Positions 7,874-14,824 of a DNA stretch of 64,000 nucleotides are shown here, in pieces (position 1 is the stretch's first letter; each line of letters opens with the position of its first letter). The notes beneath the pieces are model-generated. The model did no database searches. It was not told the DNA's origin and saw nothing but the letters and a program-made list of their open reading frames with translations. The DNA comes from UMGS1484 sp045593325. Lineage in GTDB: Bacteria > Bacillota > Clostridia > Oscillospirales > Acutalibacteraceae. Where the stretch lies: contig JAZNWL010000049.1 of the NCBI GenBank assembly GCA_045593325.1, positions 1 through 64,000 on the forward strand. Reading direction: 5' to 3'. Both the position numbers and the translations under genes were made by a program.

Positions 7874-8593
7874 TTAGTCTTCTTTACCAACAGCTTTGCG
7901 GAGAACCTTCAAAGCGTCTTTGGCATCGATTACGTTGTTTTCGTCCATATCAGCCAGGAATTGTTGACCTTCGTGTTCCATAACAGCTTTTTTCACAGCG
8001 TGTTTAAGAATGTTCAAAGCATCTTTGGCGTTTACTTTACCGTCAACGTCGGTGTCACCCAATACGATGAAGTCCATATCTTCGGGAACGTCGGTACCGG
8101 TAACATCAGTGCCGGTTACATCGTTGTTGGCAGGGAAGCGTTTTTCCCCTTCATCTTCTTTGCCTTTTTCTACGAAAATGAATTCGATGGAGCCGTCAGC
8201 GTTGATAACCATGCCGATGATCATGAATTTGTCGTTGGTTTTGGGCATACGGAATTCTTTACCGTGATGGCCATTGTCTTTCATGTGTTTAATGGCATCG
8301 AAAATGTCTTTGATATCGGTGTCAGTTACATCGGTATCGGTTACAGGGCGTTGGGGTTTTTCGGGTTTGTCCTGGGGTTTTTGATGATCGTCTTTGTCAT
8401 CATCATGGTCGGGAGCGTCGGTATCGGTTACGGGTTTTTCGGGTTTTTTGTCGTCATCGAAATCGAAACCAAAATCGAAATCGTGGTCGCCCCAAATGAA
8501 ATTGAAACGATGATCTTCTTTTGCCATAACAGGAACAGCAAATACAGACAGGGTCAAAATGAGTGCCAGGATTAAAGAAAGTGCTTTTTTCAT
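7874..8593 (-). CDS. Secreted acidic protein with C-terminal dockerin
   Basis: A 239-residue exported protein. A signal peptide (about residues 1-24, ending PVMAKED) leads into a low-complexity acidic region rich in Asp, Lys, Pro and His, with repeated TDTD, VTGTD and DDDK units (about residues 30-95 and 155-170). A C-terminal dockerin (about residues 178-238) has two loops, GDTDVDGKVNAKDALNIL and ADMDENNVIDAKDALKVL. No catalytic domain is visible, so a binding, spacer or calcium-sequestering role is possible. The ribosome site TAGGAGG lies before the ATG, and a small hairpin (8634-8653) sits in the 5' leader. Its own terminator and promoter make it a single-gene unit. Confidence 0.85.
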   Translation of the reverse strand: MKKALSLILALILTLSVFAVPVMAKEDHRFNFIWGDHDFDFGFDFDDDKKPEKPVTDTDAPDHDDDKDDHQKPQDKPEKPQRPVTDTDVTDTDIKDIFDAIKHMKDNGHHGKEFRMPKTNDKFMIIGMVINADGSIEFIFVEKGKEDEGEKRFPANNDVTGTDVTGTDVPEDMDFIVLGDTDVDGKVNAKDALNILKHAVKKAVMEHEGQQFLADMDENNVIDAKDALKVLRKAVGKED

Positions 8594-8661
8594 AAAATTT
8601 TCCTCCTAAAAAATTTGATAAACAGTTTATTGATCACGGGATTTTCCCGGTGAGTGGCTTG

Positions 8662-8670
8662 ATTATACCA
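8662..8670 (-). promoter_or_regulatory. Extended -10 promoter of the acidic dockerin gene
   Basis: TGGTATAAT on the minus strand, 69 bases upstream of the start codon. I see no convincing -35 element, as allowed for extended -10 promoters. Confidence 0.6.
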
Positions 8671-8707
8671 CATTTAACCTTAAATTTGCTTTAAAATTAC
8701 TAATTTT

Positions 8708-10324
8708 TTATAAAATTTTTTCTTGTTTTGAAATAAACAAATCGCTGGTCACCGAAATGGCTTGGGTGTAACTGCCAATTTGTAGGGTGTAATCCCCTTT
8801 GGCGAGGTCAGGGGTAGAAATCAAAGCCATGGAATAGCCCTTGGCAGGGGTGGCGGTAACAACGGTTTTCCCATTCTTTTGCAAGGTGAAGGTGTTATCT
8901 GCTTTTTGAGCGGGAAAGGTAAGGCAAAGGGCAGCCTGGTTTTTTACCGAAGTTAAGTGTTGTACTTTAGCACTATCACCGAATGCCATGAGAATACCGC
9001 CGTCAAGGGTGGCGGTGCCAGCATAATTGAGAATACCTTTGCCACTGCCCTGGGTTCCGTAAAGGGTCACGGTGCCTCCTGCTTGGTGGTAGTTGCCTTT
9101 GGCTTGAATTCCGCTTTGGGCAACTGTCAGGGTGGCAGTGCCGCCGGAAATTACAATATTGGTGGCTTGAATCCCGTCCTGACAGGTGGTTACCGTGAAG
9201 GTGCCTCCTGTTAAAGCCAGGTCGGTGGTTGCCCGCAGGGCATCCCCCAGGGTGGACAGGGTATAAGAGCCGCCCGAAAGGGTAACGGTGCCGTCGGAAT
9301 GGATACAGTCATCTTTGGTGTTCAGCACAAAGGTGCCTCCCGACAGGCGGATATCTGATCCTGCTTTCAAGCCTTTGAAAGAACCAACGGCAGTGGTATC
9401 GGTGTTTTGAATTCCCTCGGCGGTGGTAACCTTCAAGGTTCCTTTTTCAATTTTCAACAGGGTTTGGGCTTGAATCCCGTCGTTCCCTGCGTTAATGGTG
9501 AACGTGCCACCGTAGAGATAAATAAACCCTTTGGCGGGGTCTTCCACGTTGTTGGAACGAATACCGTCAGTCCCGGCGTTCAAAACGAAGGTGCCCCCGT
9601 TGATTTTTACACAGTCTTTGCCGTCAATGGCAACGTTTTGGGAGGTAACGTGATAGGTGCCCGAAGAAAAGACCAGATCGTCCTTGGAAACAATGCCGTG
9701 TTTGTAGTTCCCTTTTACAGTTAAAGAGCCGTTGCCTTTGATGGTTAAATCCGAACGGCTGAACAAAGCGGCGTCCAGAACGGTAGCTTCGTCGGTGAGG
9801 TTGTAAGAACTCCCGTCCGACAGGGTGTTTTGAGAACCTTCTGCCAAAATCAGGTTGACTTTCTTGGCAGATTTAATATACAAAGCAGGCCCTTTGGAAT
9901 TGGTAACCGTGACCCCCGAAAGGGTGAGGTTCACGGTATCTTCTCCTGCATCCACCGTGACCATGGCGTCTTGTTTTGTCCCTGTGAGAACGTAATCCCC
10001 ACCCTTGGTAATATTCAGGGTTTCCGGGGTGGCGGGATTGGATGAGGCAGGCTTGGAGGGGGTAAGTGTGGTAATATCCAAAGGCTTTTTGGAAGTGGAG
10101 GGGGTGGAAAGGGTTTCTTCCTCAAAGGTCAGATCCATTTCATCGGTATCTGCCAGGGTAACCGAAGGGGTAGAGGCGGCTGACTCCGGCTGCGAAAGGG
10201 AAACCGAAGAAAGAGAAGAAACCTCTGAAGTTTGGGCATTGGTAGGGGTTTCGGCTTCACTGTCCCCGCAACCCGACAAACCGAAAATAAGGCAAAGGCT
10301 AAGAAGGAAGGCAAGACGTTTCAT
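8708..10324 (-). CDS. Carbohydrate-binding domain-containing lipoprotein (Cthe_2159-like beta-helix)
   Basis: A 538-residue lipoprotein: the N-terminus has a lipobox ending LSGCGDS, with Cys near residue 19 as the lipid site. A Ser/Thr/Pro-rich stretch (20-100) precedes a right-handed beta-helix (about 105-450) made of repeated strands such as LTIKGNGSLTVKGNYKHGI, DGIRSNN, DDCIHSDGTVTLSGGSYTL and DGIQATNIVISGGT, the pattern of the Cthe_2159 family known for calcium-dependent binding of acidic polysaccharide. It is the third gene of a leftward operon behind a VTC-domain protein and a DUF4956 membrane protein, 21 bases after the latter. An outer-surface binding role is expected; the ligand is unknown. 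Confidence 0.88.
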   Translation of the reverse strand: MKRLAFLLSLCLIFGLSGCGDSEAETPTNAQTSEVSSLSSVSLSQPESAASTPSVTLADTDEMDLTFEEETLSTPSTSKKPLDITTLTPSKPASSNPATPETLNITKGGDYVLTGTKQDAMVTVDAGEDTVNLTLSGVTVTNSKGPALYIKSAKKVNLILAEGSQNTLSDGSSYNLTDEATVLDAALFSRSDLTIKGNGSLTVKGNYKHGIVSKDDLVFSSGTYHVTSQNVAIDGKDCVKINGGTFVLNAGTDGIRSNNVEDPAKGFIYLYGGTFTINAGNDGIQAQTLLKIEKGTLKVTTAEGIQNTDTTAVGSFKGLKAGSDIRLSGGTFVLNTKDDCIHSDGTVTLSGGSYTLSTLGDALRATTDLALTGGTFTVTTCQDGIQATNIVISGGTATLTVAQSGIQAKGNYHQAGGTVTLYGTQGSGKGILNYAGTATLDGGILMAFGDSAKVQHLTSVKNQAALCLTFPAQKADNTFTLQKNGKTVVTATPAKGYSMALISTPDLAKGDYTLQIGSYTQAISVTSDLFISKQEKIL

Positions 10325-10345
10325 GGTTTCAAAACTCCTTGAGGA

Positions 10346-11041
10346 TTATAATTCATTGCCTGCTGTTTCCTGCATGGAAACCGAAATTTCCAAGTTCCCG
10401 TTTCGGCAACGCAGGGCATCAATCATTTCTTTTTCCTTGGCAGGGTCGATCAGGGTGATGTGATAGGTTAAGCGGTACATACTGCCCATATTGGCGGTTT
10501 TTACCCGAACCAGGGTATAAGAGGAGGTGTAGTTTTTCAACACATCGTCAAAAACGCCCGAATAGTCCAGGTCTTCCGGCATGGTGATGTTCACTGTGCG
10601 GTATTTCAGGGTGTTTTTGGTGGCACCGAAATCCAGGCGGTTGTAAAGCATGAACACCCCGCACAGAATAATGGCAAACAAAAAGGCGAAAGCAAGGTAT
10701 CCCATACCGGCAATCAACCCTGCCCCCATGGCAAGGAAAAGAGTGCCGATTTCTTTGGCAGTACCCGGTACCGAACGGAACCGAACCAGGCTGAACGCCC
10801 CTGCAACCGCAACGCCGGTACCCACGTTGCCGTTTACCATCATAATCACCACGCAAACCACTGCAGGAAGCAGGGCAAGGGTGACCACGAAACTTTTGGT
10901 GTAACGGGTGTGATACATATAACTGAAGGCGATGATCAAACCAACGATCAGGGCGCCCCCAATGCACAGTAAAAAGTCGGGTACGCTGATGACTGAAGTA
11001 AGTTCAGAGTCGAAAAGGCCTTTAAATACAGATTCAAGCAT
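10346..11041 (-). CDS. DUF4956 domain-containing membrane protein
   Basis: A 231-residue protein with four or five membrane helices in residues 20-155, followed by a soluble C-terminal domain of about 75 residues with an alpha/beta pattern. The segment NGNVGTGVAVAGAFSLVRFRSVPGTAKEIG, identified by its key residues G-A-F-S-L-V-R-F-R-S, is typical of DUF4956. The function is not established. Family members are commonly found next to VTC-domain proteins, as here, where the start overlaps the upstream gene's stop by 8 bases. A role in handling polyphosphate or in export at the membrane is inference. The ATG at 11041 has AAGGAGA upstream. Confidence 0.88.
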   Translation of the reverse strand: MLESVFKGLFDSELTSVISVPDFLLCIGGALIVGLIIAFSYMYHTRYTKSFVVTLALLPAVVCVVIMMVNGNVGTGVAVAGAFSLVRFRSVPGTAKEIGTLFLAMGAGLIAGMGYLAFAFLFAIILCGVFMLYNRLDFGATKNTLKYRTVNITMPEDLDYSGVFDDVLKNYTSSYTLVRVKTANMGSMYRLTYHITLIDPAKEKEMIDALRCRNGNLEISVSMQETAGNEL

Positions 11042-11753
11042 GGTTTATAGTCTCCTTTTTAGGTTGTAATATCATATTGCGATAAGCAGTTCCATATTTG
11101 GAAAACGAGGTTTTGTATAACTTTTCTTTGGACAGGGTCTGCACCAACCAAAGGGGGATGCCCCCTGCACATTTAATTTCCATAATGATCAGGTCAGGAT
11201 CCAGCACCGGGTCCCCGCCCACAGGTTCCTGCAGGGAAAGGTCGGTTTGTCGGCAAAGAATGTTTTCATCAAAAGTTACCCGAAAATCGGGGTTGTCGTT
11301 GCCGAAAAAAGCTTCCCGTTCATAGGAAAGAAACACCGCAGGTTTCAGGGTTTTATAAAGGGAAAGGGAATAGTCAATTTCCCTGAAGATCTGGGTTTGG
11401 TTTTTCGGGGGGATGCCCTTAGTCAACCAGTCCATGGCTTCTTTCTCGGGCAAAGCCAGCCGGCGTTTATACACCACCGATTTGAATTTCTTTTTCAGTT
11501 CCACAAACACGGTGGAATCCCCTGTGGCCTGACTGTAACTTCGTACCCGCAATTTTTCTTTGTAAACGGGTTTTTCAATGGAACGGCGAATCAGCAGGTA
11601 ACTGTCAGTATCGAAATAGATGTTGCGAATGGTGCTTCTGCCGTATTGATCCTGTTTCATATAGGGCTGCATCACTTCCAGCAACCGTTCTTTCTGGTCT
11701 TTGGTGATGACGTATTTATATTCGTAACGGGAAAATACAGTTTTAAAACCCAC
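11034..11753 (-). CDS. VTC domain-containing protein (polyphosphate polymerase-like)
   Basis: A 239-residue protein with the VTC catalytic fold of the triphosphate tunnel family. Recognisable parts are the N-terminal FSRYEYKYVI, the strand IRNIYFDTDSYLLI, the basic pair of strands KEKLRVRSY and VFVELKKKFKSVVYKRR, and the late LIIMEIKCAGGIPLW. These supply the Lys, Arg and Glu residues that line the polymer tunnel in yeast Vtc4. Yeast Vtc4 makes polyphosphate from ATP; bacterial members are less studied. I chose the GTG at 11753 because AGGTG lies seven bases upstream; a TTG at 11792 is in frame but has no site. First gene of an operon with DUF4956 and a beta-helix lipoprotein. Confidence 0.87.
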   Translation of the reverse strand: MGFKTVFSRYEYKYVITKDQKERLLEVMQPYMKQDQYGRSTIRNIYFDTDSYLLIRRSIEKPVYKEKLRVRSYSQATGDSTVFVELKKKFKSVVYKRRLALPEKEAMDWLTKGIPPKNQTQIFREIDYSLSLYKTLKPAVFLSYEREAFFGNDNPDFRVTFDENILCRQTDLSLQEPVGGDPVLDPDLIIMEIKCAGGIPLWLVQTLSKEKLYKTSFSKYGTAYRNMILQPKKETINHA

Positions 11754-11876
11754 AGAGTTCACCTGCCTTTGTGTCACAGTATAAAAGGGCAACCTTAAAC
11801 TAACATAAAATTATGAAAATATTTTGAAGTTTTTTTGTTTCCTTCTTTTGTGGGCATACTGAAATCGGGTGATAAC

Positions 11877-13370
11877 ATGAAAACACGGGGATATATTTTG
11901 TTTTTTCTTTTTCTTTGGGGATTCATCGGCATTGGGGGACGCCTTGCCTATTTGTGCCTGGGGGACACCCTAATGCAAACGGCAGAGGGGCAATCTTCCT
12001 ATCTGGTGACGGTGGATGAACCCCGAGGGACGGTGTTTGATCGCACCCTGGAACCCATCACCAACAGGGACTGGGTGGTAAAAACAGGGGTTTTGCCCCC
12101 CTCTTTGGAAACCGATGGGGTAGGGGTTTCCTGTCGGCAAGGGTTTTCCACCCTGCAAACGGCAGCCCACCTGATAGGATATGTGGACAGCACGGAAAAC
12201 AAAGGAGTAGGGGGACTGCAACATGGGTATGACTCCCTGTTACAAGGCACACCCACCACCGTGACCTATTATCGGGATGCGGTAGGTGGTATTTTGCAGG
12301 GGCTGGGAACCGAAATCTCCCAGGATCTTTCCATTTATGAAAAAGGGGTGGTTACCACCCTTTGGCTTCCTTTGCAACAGGCGGTGGAGAAGGCGTTTTC
12401 CTCCTCCCAAAAAGGGGCGGTGGTCATTACCCATTGTCAGACGGGAGAGGTGCTGGCGGGGGCGAGCTTCCCTTCCTTTTCTCCGCTGGACGTTTCGGCA
12501 TCCTTTGATAATACAGCATCCCCTTTGCTTAATCGTATGCTGTTGGGCTACAACGTAGGCTCGGTTTTCAAACTATGTGTTGCCGCCGCGGCATTGGAAC
12601 AGGGCATTTCCTCGGATTATACCTATTGTTGCACCGGGGAGATTCAGGCGGGGCAGTCTTTTTCCTGCCACAAGGCAGAAGGGCACGGAACGTTGAATAT
12701 GGAACAAGCCTTGGCGGTTTCCTGCAATCCGTATTTTATACATCTGGCATCCCGGGTGGGGGGACAGGGGGTATATGATATGGCGGTTGCCATGGGTCTG
12801 GGGGAAGAAACCACCCTTTGCCAAGGAATTACAGGGGAAAAAGGGGAACTGCCTGTGTTGGAAGAACTGCTTCGTTCTCCTGCGGAACTGGCCAATTTTG
12901 CCATTGGTCAGGGCAGATTTCTGGCAACCCCTCTGCAGATCAATGGGGTAACCGCCGCTTTGGCAAACGGCGGGGTAATGTTTCCCCAAAGACTGGTGTC
13001 AGGGCTTCGGAATACCAAGGGAGAAGTGACCTATGAAAAAGGAAAAACGGGAAAACGGGTGTGTTCGGTAACCACTGCCGAAACCTTGAAAACCATGATG
13101 GCAACCGTCATGACCGGGGGCACAGGGACACAAGGGTATTTTTCGGAATTGCCCTCCGGGGGCAAAACGTCTACCGCCCAAACGGGCATGGTGGACAGAA
13201 AAGGCCAAGGGGTGTATAACGCCTGGTTTACAGGTTTTTTGCCTTTGGAAAACCCCATCTATGCCGTTACGGTATTGGTGGAAGGGGGCAGTTCCGGGGG
13301 CAGTGATGCCGCGCCCATATTTCGGGAAATTTGCAAAACCATATATTACGAAGGTTTATTGAGAGAATGA
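11877..13370 (+). CDS. Penicillin-binding protein, class B transpeptidase
   Basis: A 497-residue membrane-anchored D,D-transpeptidase that cross-links peptidoglycan outside the cell. One N-terminal helix (about 6-26) precedes a dimerisation-type segment with PRGTVFDR, then the transpeptidase domain: S-V-F-K near residue 228 (acyl-enzyme serine), S-C-N near 281, and a third motif reading K-T-S-T-A in place of the common K-T-G-T-A near residue 428. It is shorter than SpoVD or FtsI proteins. The ATG at 11877 follows a weak GGTGAT site. It is divergent from the VTC operon and is not next to the usual mra or dcw genes, so its use in growth, division or sporulation is open. Confidence 0.88.
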   Translation: MKTRGYILFFLFLWGFIGIGGRLAYLCLGDTLMQTAEGQSSYLVTVDEPRGTVFDRTLEPITNRDWVVKTGVLPPSLETDGVGVSCRQGFSTLQTAAHLIGYVDSTENKGVGGLQHGYDSLLQGTPTTVTYYRDAVGGILQGLGTEISQDLSIYEKGVVTTLWLPLQQAVEKAFSSSQKGAVVITHCQTGEVLAGASFPSFSPLDVSASFDNTASPLLNRMLLGYNVGSVFKLCVAAAALEQGISSDYTYCCTGEIQAGQSFSCHKAEGHGTLNMEQALAVSCNPYFIHLASRVGGQGVYDMAVAMGLGEETTLCQGITGEKGELPVLEELLRSPAELANFAIGQGRFLATPLQINGVTAALANGGVMFPQRLVSGLRNTKGEVTYEKGKTGKRVCSVTTAETLKTMMATVMTGGTGTQGYFSELPSGGKTSTAQTGMVDRKGQGVYNAWFTGFLPLENPIYAVTVLVEGGSSGGSDAAPIFREICKTIYYEGLLRE

Positions 13371-13399
13371 CACCCCGCCTTGGTTTGCAAGACGGGGTG
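13371..13399. terminator. Hairpin between convergent genes
   Basis: CACCCCG-C-CTTG pairs with CAAG-A-CGGGGTG around a short loop, with one mismatch. It begins right after the penicillin-binding protein stop. The T-run is poor, so termination strength is uncertain. Confidence 0.55.
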
Positions 13400-13413
13400 A
13401 GGCTGGCGGTTTA

Positions 13414-13731
13414 TTATTTTTGCAGTCCTTTGGCTAGTTGAATTAAATTATCCAGCTGTTGGTTGTTCAAGCCTTTAACAGCAGCCAATAATTCCTTTTC
13501 TTTGGCGGGATTTTGAGAGGTTACATCAAAAAACTCATAGGGAGTGATTCTCAAAGATTCGCAAATATAGAAAAATACCGTCATGGAAGGAAAACTACCT
13601 CCGGTTTCGATGTTGTTAATATATCCGGCGCTTTGCCCCAAAGATAAACTCATATCCCGAGCAGAAACACCTTTGTTCAGACGAAGTTTTGACAGCATGG
13701 CGAAAAGCACATTAAAAATGCTAAAGAACAC
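13414..13731 (-). CDS. XRE-type helix-turn-helix regulator
   Basis: A 105-residue DNA-binding protein. The Cro/C1-type domain spans about residues 8-70: LSKLRLNKGVSARDMSLSLG, then the recognition helix SAGYINNIETGGSFPS, and a conserved closing Y-I-C-E-S-L-xx-T-P-Y-E-F-F. The last 30 residues form a predicted helix ending in LIQLAKGLQK. GTG at 13731 is the likely start, with GAGG seven bases upstream; the first internal ATG would trim the first helix. It lies 33 bases after the YigZ-family gene; a TATAAT at 13754-13749 in that gap may be its own -10. Target genes are unknown. Confidence 0.85.
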   Translation of the reverse strand: MFFSIFNVLFAMLSKLRLNKGVSARDMSLSLGQSAGYINNIETGGSFPSMTVFFYICESLRITPYEFFDVTSQNPAKEKELLAAVKGLNNQQLDNLIQLAKGLQK

Positions 13732-13764
13732 GCGGTGTCCTCATATAAATTATAGTATTGTTTT

Positions 13765-14412
13765 TTATACTGACGCGGAAAACCATTGTCCCAGGGCAGT
13801 GCCGCCGAAAAGGGAATCGGTGAACCGGGCTTTCACACTGCCGTAAGAAAGTTCGGTAAGTTCTTTTTCAAAGGCATCTTTTTTGGGGGTGGGAAGATAA
13901 AAAGAAAGGGTAATTTGTTCCCCGAAATCACTGTCGGTAACCATACCGTCCATTTGGGGAATCAAGGGGGAAATGCGACCGTATTGGTTATAATCACAGG
14001 TAAGAGAACCCACCAGATAGGGTTGCATGGTAAGCAGGGGGGCGTTGGCAAGGGCTTCGTTGCCTGCGGCAGAATAGGAACGCACCAAGCCGCCTGTACC
14101 CAGCAGTGTGCCCCCGAAATAACGGGTAACAATGATAATACAGTCGGTAATGTTTTTCCGTTCTAAAATATCCAGTATGGGAAGGCCTGCGGTGCCCTGG
14201 GGTTCCCCATCATCGGCATACCGCTGGGAACCGTCCCGTAGGCGGTAGGCATAGCAATGGTGACGGGCATCGTAATATTTGGATCTTACCTCCGCCACCA
14301 AAGCGGCGGCTTCTTCAACAGAGGAAACAGGCGCGGCAACCCCGATGAAACGGGATTTCTTTTCCACGTATTCGCCGTGACCTTTGCCTGCAATGGTAAT
14401 ATAGGGTTCCAT
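13765..14412 (-). CDS. YigZ family protein (IMPACT/UPF0029 domain)
   Basis: A 215-residue protein of the YigZ family. The N-terminal IMPACT-type domain (about 1-120) shows KKSRFIGVAAPV, then KYYDARHHCYAYRL, YADDGEPQGTAGLPIL and the strand-loop VTRYFGGTLLGTGGLVRSYS, all hallmarks of the family. The C-terminal 75 residues are the small UPF0029 C-terminal ferredoxin-like domain. The molecular role is not settled; eukaryotic IMPACT acts in translation control. The ATG at 14412 has GGGGGGAG seven bases upstream. It starts 20 bases after the rpmE terminator, with little room for a promoter, so expression by read-through is possible. Confidence 0.92.
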   Translation of the reverse strand: MEPYITIAGKGHGEYVEKKSRFIGVAAPVSSVEEAAALVAEVRSKYYDARHHCYAYRLRDGSQRYADDGEPQGTAGLPILDILERKNITDCIIIVTRYFGGTLLGTGGLVRSYSAAGNEALANAPLLTMQPYLVGSLTCDYNQYGRISPLIPQMDGMVTDSDFGEQITLSFYLPTPKKDAFEKELTELSYGSVKARFTDSLFGGTALGQWFSASV

Positions 14413-14431
14413 GACAATTCTCCCCCCTAAC

Positions 14432-14460
14432 AAAAAACGATGCTTCTTAAAAAAGCATCG
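14432..14460 (-). terminator. Terminator of rpmE
   Basis: On the minus strand CGATGCTT (14460-14453), a short loop and AAGCATCG (14445-14438) are followed by TTTTTTG. It lies 11 bases past the rpmE stop. Confidence 0.85.
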
Positions 14461-14471
14461 TCTTTGCAATC

Positions 14472-14675
14472 TTATTTGTTCAGATTAAAGCGCTTATTGA
14501 AGCGTTCTACACGACCGCCGGTGTCAACCAACTTCTGTCTGCCGGTAAAGAAGGGGTGGCAGCTGGAGCAGATGTCAACATGGATATCTTTTTTGGTGGA
14601 GCGGGTTTCGATTACGTTACCGCAAGCACATTTGATGGTGGTCGTTTCGTAGTTCGGATGAATTCCTTGTTTCAT
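14472..14675 (-). CDS. rpmE: 50S ribosomal protein L31 (zinc-binding type)
   Basis: A 67-residue ribosomal protein. It begins MKQGIHPNYETTTIKCACGN and ends with the family hallmark F-F-T-G-R-Q-K-L-V-D-T-G-G-R-V-E-R-F-N-K-R-F. The cysteines in CACGN and CSSCHPFF are the zinc ligands, making it the zinc-containing (C+) form rather than the zinc-free paralogue. The ATG at 14675 has AGAGGTGA before it; a longer in-frame reading to 14738 would run over the promoter. It has its own promoter and terminator. Confidence 0.97.
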   Translation of the reverse strand: MKQGIHPNYETTTIKCACGNVIETRSTKKDIHVDICSSCHPFFTGRQKLVDTGGRVERFNKRFNLNK

Positions 14676-14709
14676 TCCTGTCACCTCTTTCATTAAACCA
14701 TCGGCTAAT

Positions 14710-14738
14710 ATCATAACACACACGGTGTGAAATTGCAA
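14710..14738 (-). promoter_or_regulatory. Promoter of rpmE
   Basis: On the minus strand TTGCAA (14738-14733), a 17-base spacer and TATGAT (14715-14710). The spacer contains the palindrome CACACCGTGTG, a possible operator. Confidence 0.8.
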
Positions 14739-14771
14739 GAAAAATTTAAGGGTTTTTTATAAGTTTTTTTC

Positions 14772-14824
14772 TCATCAAAGATATTGTGGCGAGGGTACGT
14801 GATGCTACACAATATTTATGATGA
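14772..14824. repeat. Inverted repeat after the class B PBP gene
   Basis: The arms 14772-14788 (TCATCAAAGATATTGTG) and 14808-14824 are inverse copies at 15 of 17 positions. The right arm touches the leftward PBP stop codon. On the minus strand an A-run, not a T-run, follows, so it is not a standard terminator. Confidence 0.55.
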
